From Agelas oroides (lineage: Eukaryota; Porifera; Demospongiae; Agelasida; Agelasidae), in assembly GCA_949130485.1 (NCBI GenBank), contig OX422194.1, positions 4,476,699 through 4,540,698 on the forward strand: a DNA stretch of 64,000 nt, given 5' to 3'. A program made the position numbers and the translations under genes. The first letter of the stretch is position 1; the number at the start of each line of letters is the position of its first letter. Below, one piece after another: positions 61,940 through 64,000 of this stretch. The notes under the pieces were generated by a model. It did no database searches. It saw only the letters and a program-made list of their open reading frames with translations, and was not told the DNA's origin.

Positions 61940-61966
61940 GGGGTCCATTCTTCTATCGACCCGACT
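61940..61966. other. Junction between the 21-bp and 41-bp arrays
   Basis: The last recognisable 21-mer text is GGTCCATTCTT ending near 61952. From 61953 the sequence is CTATCGACCCGACTCTACC, which is 41-mer text. There is no spacer, target-site duplication, poly-A or transposon end at the switch. The final TATA-type island (61808-61905) ends only about 47 bp before it. Confidence 0.9.
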
Positions 61967-64000
61967 CTACCTCATTCTAACATACTCGACCCTGGCTCGA
62001 CCTCACTCTACCTCACTCTACCACACTCTACCCCGACTCTACCTCACTCTACCACACTCCACCCTGTCTACACCCGACTCTACCTAACTCTACCACACTC
62101 TACCCCAACTCTACCTCACTCTACCACAATCTACCCTGGCTCGACCCGACTCTACGTCAGTCCACCACACTCTACCGCGACTCTACCTCGCTCTACCATG
62201 CTCTACCCTGGCTCGACACGACTCTACCTCACTCTACCACACTCTACCCTGACTCGACCTGACTCTACCTCAGTCTACCACACTCTACACCGACTCTACG
62301 TCTCTCTACCATGCTCTACCCTGGCTCGTCCCGACTCTACCACACACTACCACACTCTACGCCGGCTCGACATGATTCTACCTCACTCTACTCACTGTAC
62401 CCTGGCTAGATCCGACTCTACCTCAGTCTACCACTGTCTACCCTGGCTCGACCCACCTCTACCTCACTCTACCAAACCCTACCACGACTCTACTTATCTC
62501 TACCACACCCTACCCTGCCTCGACCCGACTCAACCTCACTCTACCACACTCTACCCTGGCTTGACCCGACTCGACCTCACTCTACCACACTCTACCCTGG
62601 CTCGCCCCGACTCTACCTCACTCTACCACACGGTACCATGGCTCAACCCGACTCTACCTCACTCTACCACACTCTATCCTGACTCGTACCGACTCTACCT
62701 CAGTCTATCACACTCTACCCCGATTGTACCTTACTCTATCACACTCTAACCAGGTTCGACCCGACTCTCCCTAACTCTACAACGCTCTACCCTGGCTAGA
62801 CCCGACTCTACCACACTCCTGCACACTCTACCCTGGCTTGACCCTACTCTACCTCACTCTACCACACTCTACCCTGGTTCGACCAGACTCTACCTCACTC
62901 TACCACACTCTACCCCGACTCCACCTCACTCTACCACAGTCTACCCTGGCTCGACCCGAATCTACCTCACGTTACAACACTCTACCCAGGTGCAGCAAGA
63001 CTCTACCTAACTCTACCACACTCTACCCTGGCTCGACACGACTCTACATCAATCTGCCACACTCTACCCTGGCTCGACCCAAATCTACCTCACTCTACCT
63101 CAGTCTAACCTGACTCTACCTCACTCTACAACACTCTACCCTGGCTCGACCCGACTCTACCTCACTCTACCACACTCTACCCTAGCTGGACCCTATTCTA
63201 CCTCACTCTATCACACTCGACTCGACTCTACCTCACTCTACCACACTCCACCCTTGCTCGACCCGACTCTACCTCACTCTACCACACTCTACCCTGGCTT
63301 GACCCAAATCTACCTCAGTCTACTACACACTACCCTTGCTCGATCCGACTCTACCTTACTCTACCACACAATACCTTGGCTCTGCCAGACTCTACCTCAC
63401 TCTACCACACTCTACCACGCCTCGAACCGACTCTACCTCACTCTACCACACTCTACCCTGGATAGACCCGACTCTACCTCACTCCACCACACTGTATCCT
63501 GGCTAGACCCGACTCAACCTCATTCTACCACACTCTACCTTGAATCTACCTCACTCTACCATACTCTACCATGGCTCGACCCGACTCTACCTCACTCTAC
63601 CACACTCTACTCCGATTCAACCTCATTATACCACACTCTAACCAGGCTCGACCCGACTCTACCTCACTCTACCACACTCTACCCCGGCTCGAGCCGACTC
63701 TACCTCACTCTACCACACTCTACCCCGCCTCGACCCAACTTTATCTCACTCTACCACACTCTACCCCGGGTAGACCCGACTCTACCTCACTCTACCACAC
63801 TCTACCCCGGCTTGACCCGACTCTACCTCACTCTACCACACTCTACCCCAACTCTACCTCACTCTACCACAATCTACCCTCGCAGGACCCGACTCTACCT
63901 CAGTCCACCACACTCTACCCCGACTCTACCTCGCTCTACCATGCTCTACCCTGGCTCGACCCGACTCTACCTCACTCTACCACACTCTACCCTGACTCGA
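61953..64000 (+). repeat. 41-bp C-rich tandem array, about 50 copies
   Basis: The unit is four ~10-bp pieces in order: CTCTACCTCA, CTCTACCACA, CTCTACCCTG and GCTCGACCCGA. A clear example of the 41-bp period is 63134 to 63175. Shorter 31-bp versions lack one piece (for example where CTCTACCCCGA runs straight into CTCTACCTCA). The consensus + strand is about 49% C and 10% G, so the - strand is G-rich. Each unit has two CpGs (in CTCGACCCGA); decayed forms such as CTTGACCC and CTCAACCC are common. The array runs off the right edge. I see no open frame with non-repeat content and no other element. Confidence 0.95.

Larger units (their letters stand above)
1..61952 (+). repeat. 21-bp minisatellite array, about 2,950 head-to-tail copies
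   Basis: The whole stretch is built from a 21-bp unit whose halves are TGTCCCAATGC and TGTCCAGTCT. Most copies differ from this by a few bases. All copies have the same orientation; I saw no inverted segment. The + strand is pyrimidine-rich (14 of 21 bases in the consensus) and the consensus has no CpG. Frequent variants are CCTAAT for CCCAAT, CCCGTC or CCCATC for CCAGTC, CTGTCGAG for CTGTCCAG, and AAATGCGGTCC. Some units are 17, 24, 10 or 20 bp long, which changes register. The array continues beyond the left edge. There is no interruption by a transposon, gene or unique sequence, which suggests recent expansion or strong homogenisation. Similar arrays are known as minisatellites or satellites in eukaryotes; I do not recognise this family. 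Confidence 0.97.
50031..61952 (+). repeat. Array domain B3 (TATA islands 18-30)
   Basis: Thirteen islands lie here, including all three class-3 copies and five of the seven class-2 copies. The CGTGTCTAG variant is at 54635. Three T-tract variants (near 51464, 53006, 57276) are found only in this domain. One A-like marker, GCTATTGGTG near 59067, is an exception to the otherwise clean A/B split. Confidence 0.72.

Noticed and set aside
1..61952. CRISPR array
   Set aside because: Units are contiguous and similar over their entire 21 bp. There are no unique spacers and no cas genes.
1..61952. CENP-B box / centromeric alpha-like satellite
   Set aside because: The unit is 21 bp, not about 171 bp. 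No TTCG(N)9CGGG pattern was seen in the canonical unit or the islands, so a centromere role is not supported by sequence.
60902..62749. A 615-codon + strand open frame across both arrays
   Set aside because: It runs from 21-mer heptads into 41-mer text through the junction at 61952. A protein changing between two satellites at their border is not credible as a gene.
61953..64000. Telomeric repeat or tRNA cluster
   Set aside because: The unit does not match TTAGGG-type or TTTAGGG-type repeats, and the B-box-like strings lack an A box and a cloverleaf.

Overview
The window is one continuous stretch of tandem-repeat DNA. I found no gene, RNA gene, transposon or unique-sequence island in it. Positions 1 to about 61952 are a head-to-tail minisatellite with a 21-bp unit, roughly 2,950 copies, running off the left edge. 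Positions 61953 to 64000 are a different tandem repeat with a 41-bp unit, about 50 copies, running off the right edge. The two meet at a sharp junction. Megabase-style satellite organisation, CpG-type decay and the absence of coding sequence point to a eukaryotic nuclear genome with DNA methylation. I cannot name the lineage.

The 21-bp unit is two half-units that both start TGTCC (TGTCCCAATGC plus TGTCCAGTCT). Because 21 is a multiple of three and the consensus has no stop in any of its six frames, long open frames appear everywhere on both strands (up to 925 codons). They are by-products of the repeat, not genes. The six consensus heptads are SCPNAVQ, LVPMLSS and LSQCCPV on +, and LDSIGTR, WTALGQD and GQHWDKT on -.

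Above the 21-mer lies a rich higher-order structure. Diagnostic variants divide the array into alternating domains: A1 (1-10.26 kb), B1 (10.26-19.98), A2 (19.98-24.35), B2 (24.35-38.33), A3 (38.33-50.03) and B3 (50.03-61.95). B domains carry 30 copies of a diverged ~98-bp island containing a TATATAATG-like core, usually about 700 bp apart where tandem. A domains lack it and instead carry a TGTGTAGTATTG variant. Large duplications overlie this: three nearly identical 713-bp copies at 3.9-7.3 kb, an 829-bp pair at 13.6-15.3 kb, a 3.6/4.3-kb unit repeated from 25.3 kb, and a long-range copy relating about 15.5-24 kb to 35.8-44 kb at 18.5-20.3 kb distance.

The terminal array is made of four ~10-bp pieces (CTCTACCTCA, CTCTACCACA, CTCTACCCTG, GCTCGACCCGA). 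It is about half cytosine on the + strand and, unlike the 21-mer consensus, has two CpGs per unit.

The noteworthy result is the layered, alternating architecture and its conserved TATA-containing island, not a gene system. Repeat boundaries below were read by eye and are good to roughly 20 bp unless a sharp breakpoint is stated.
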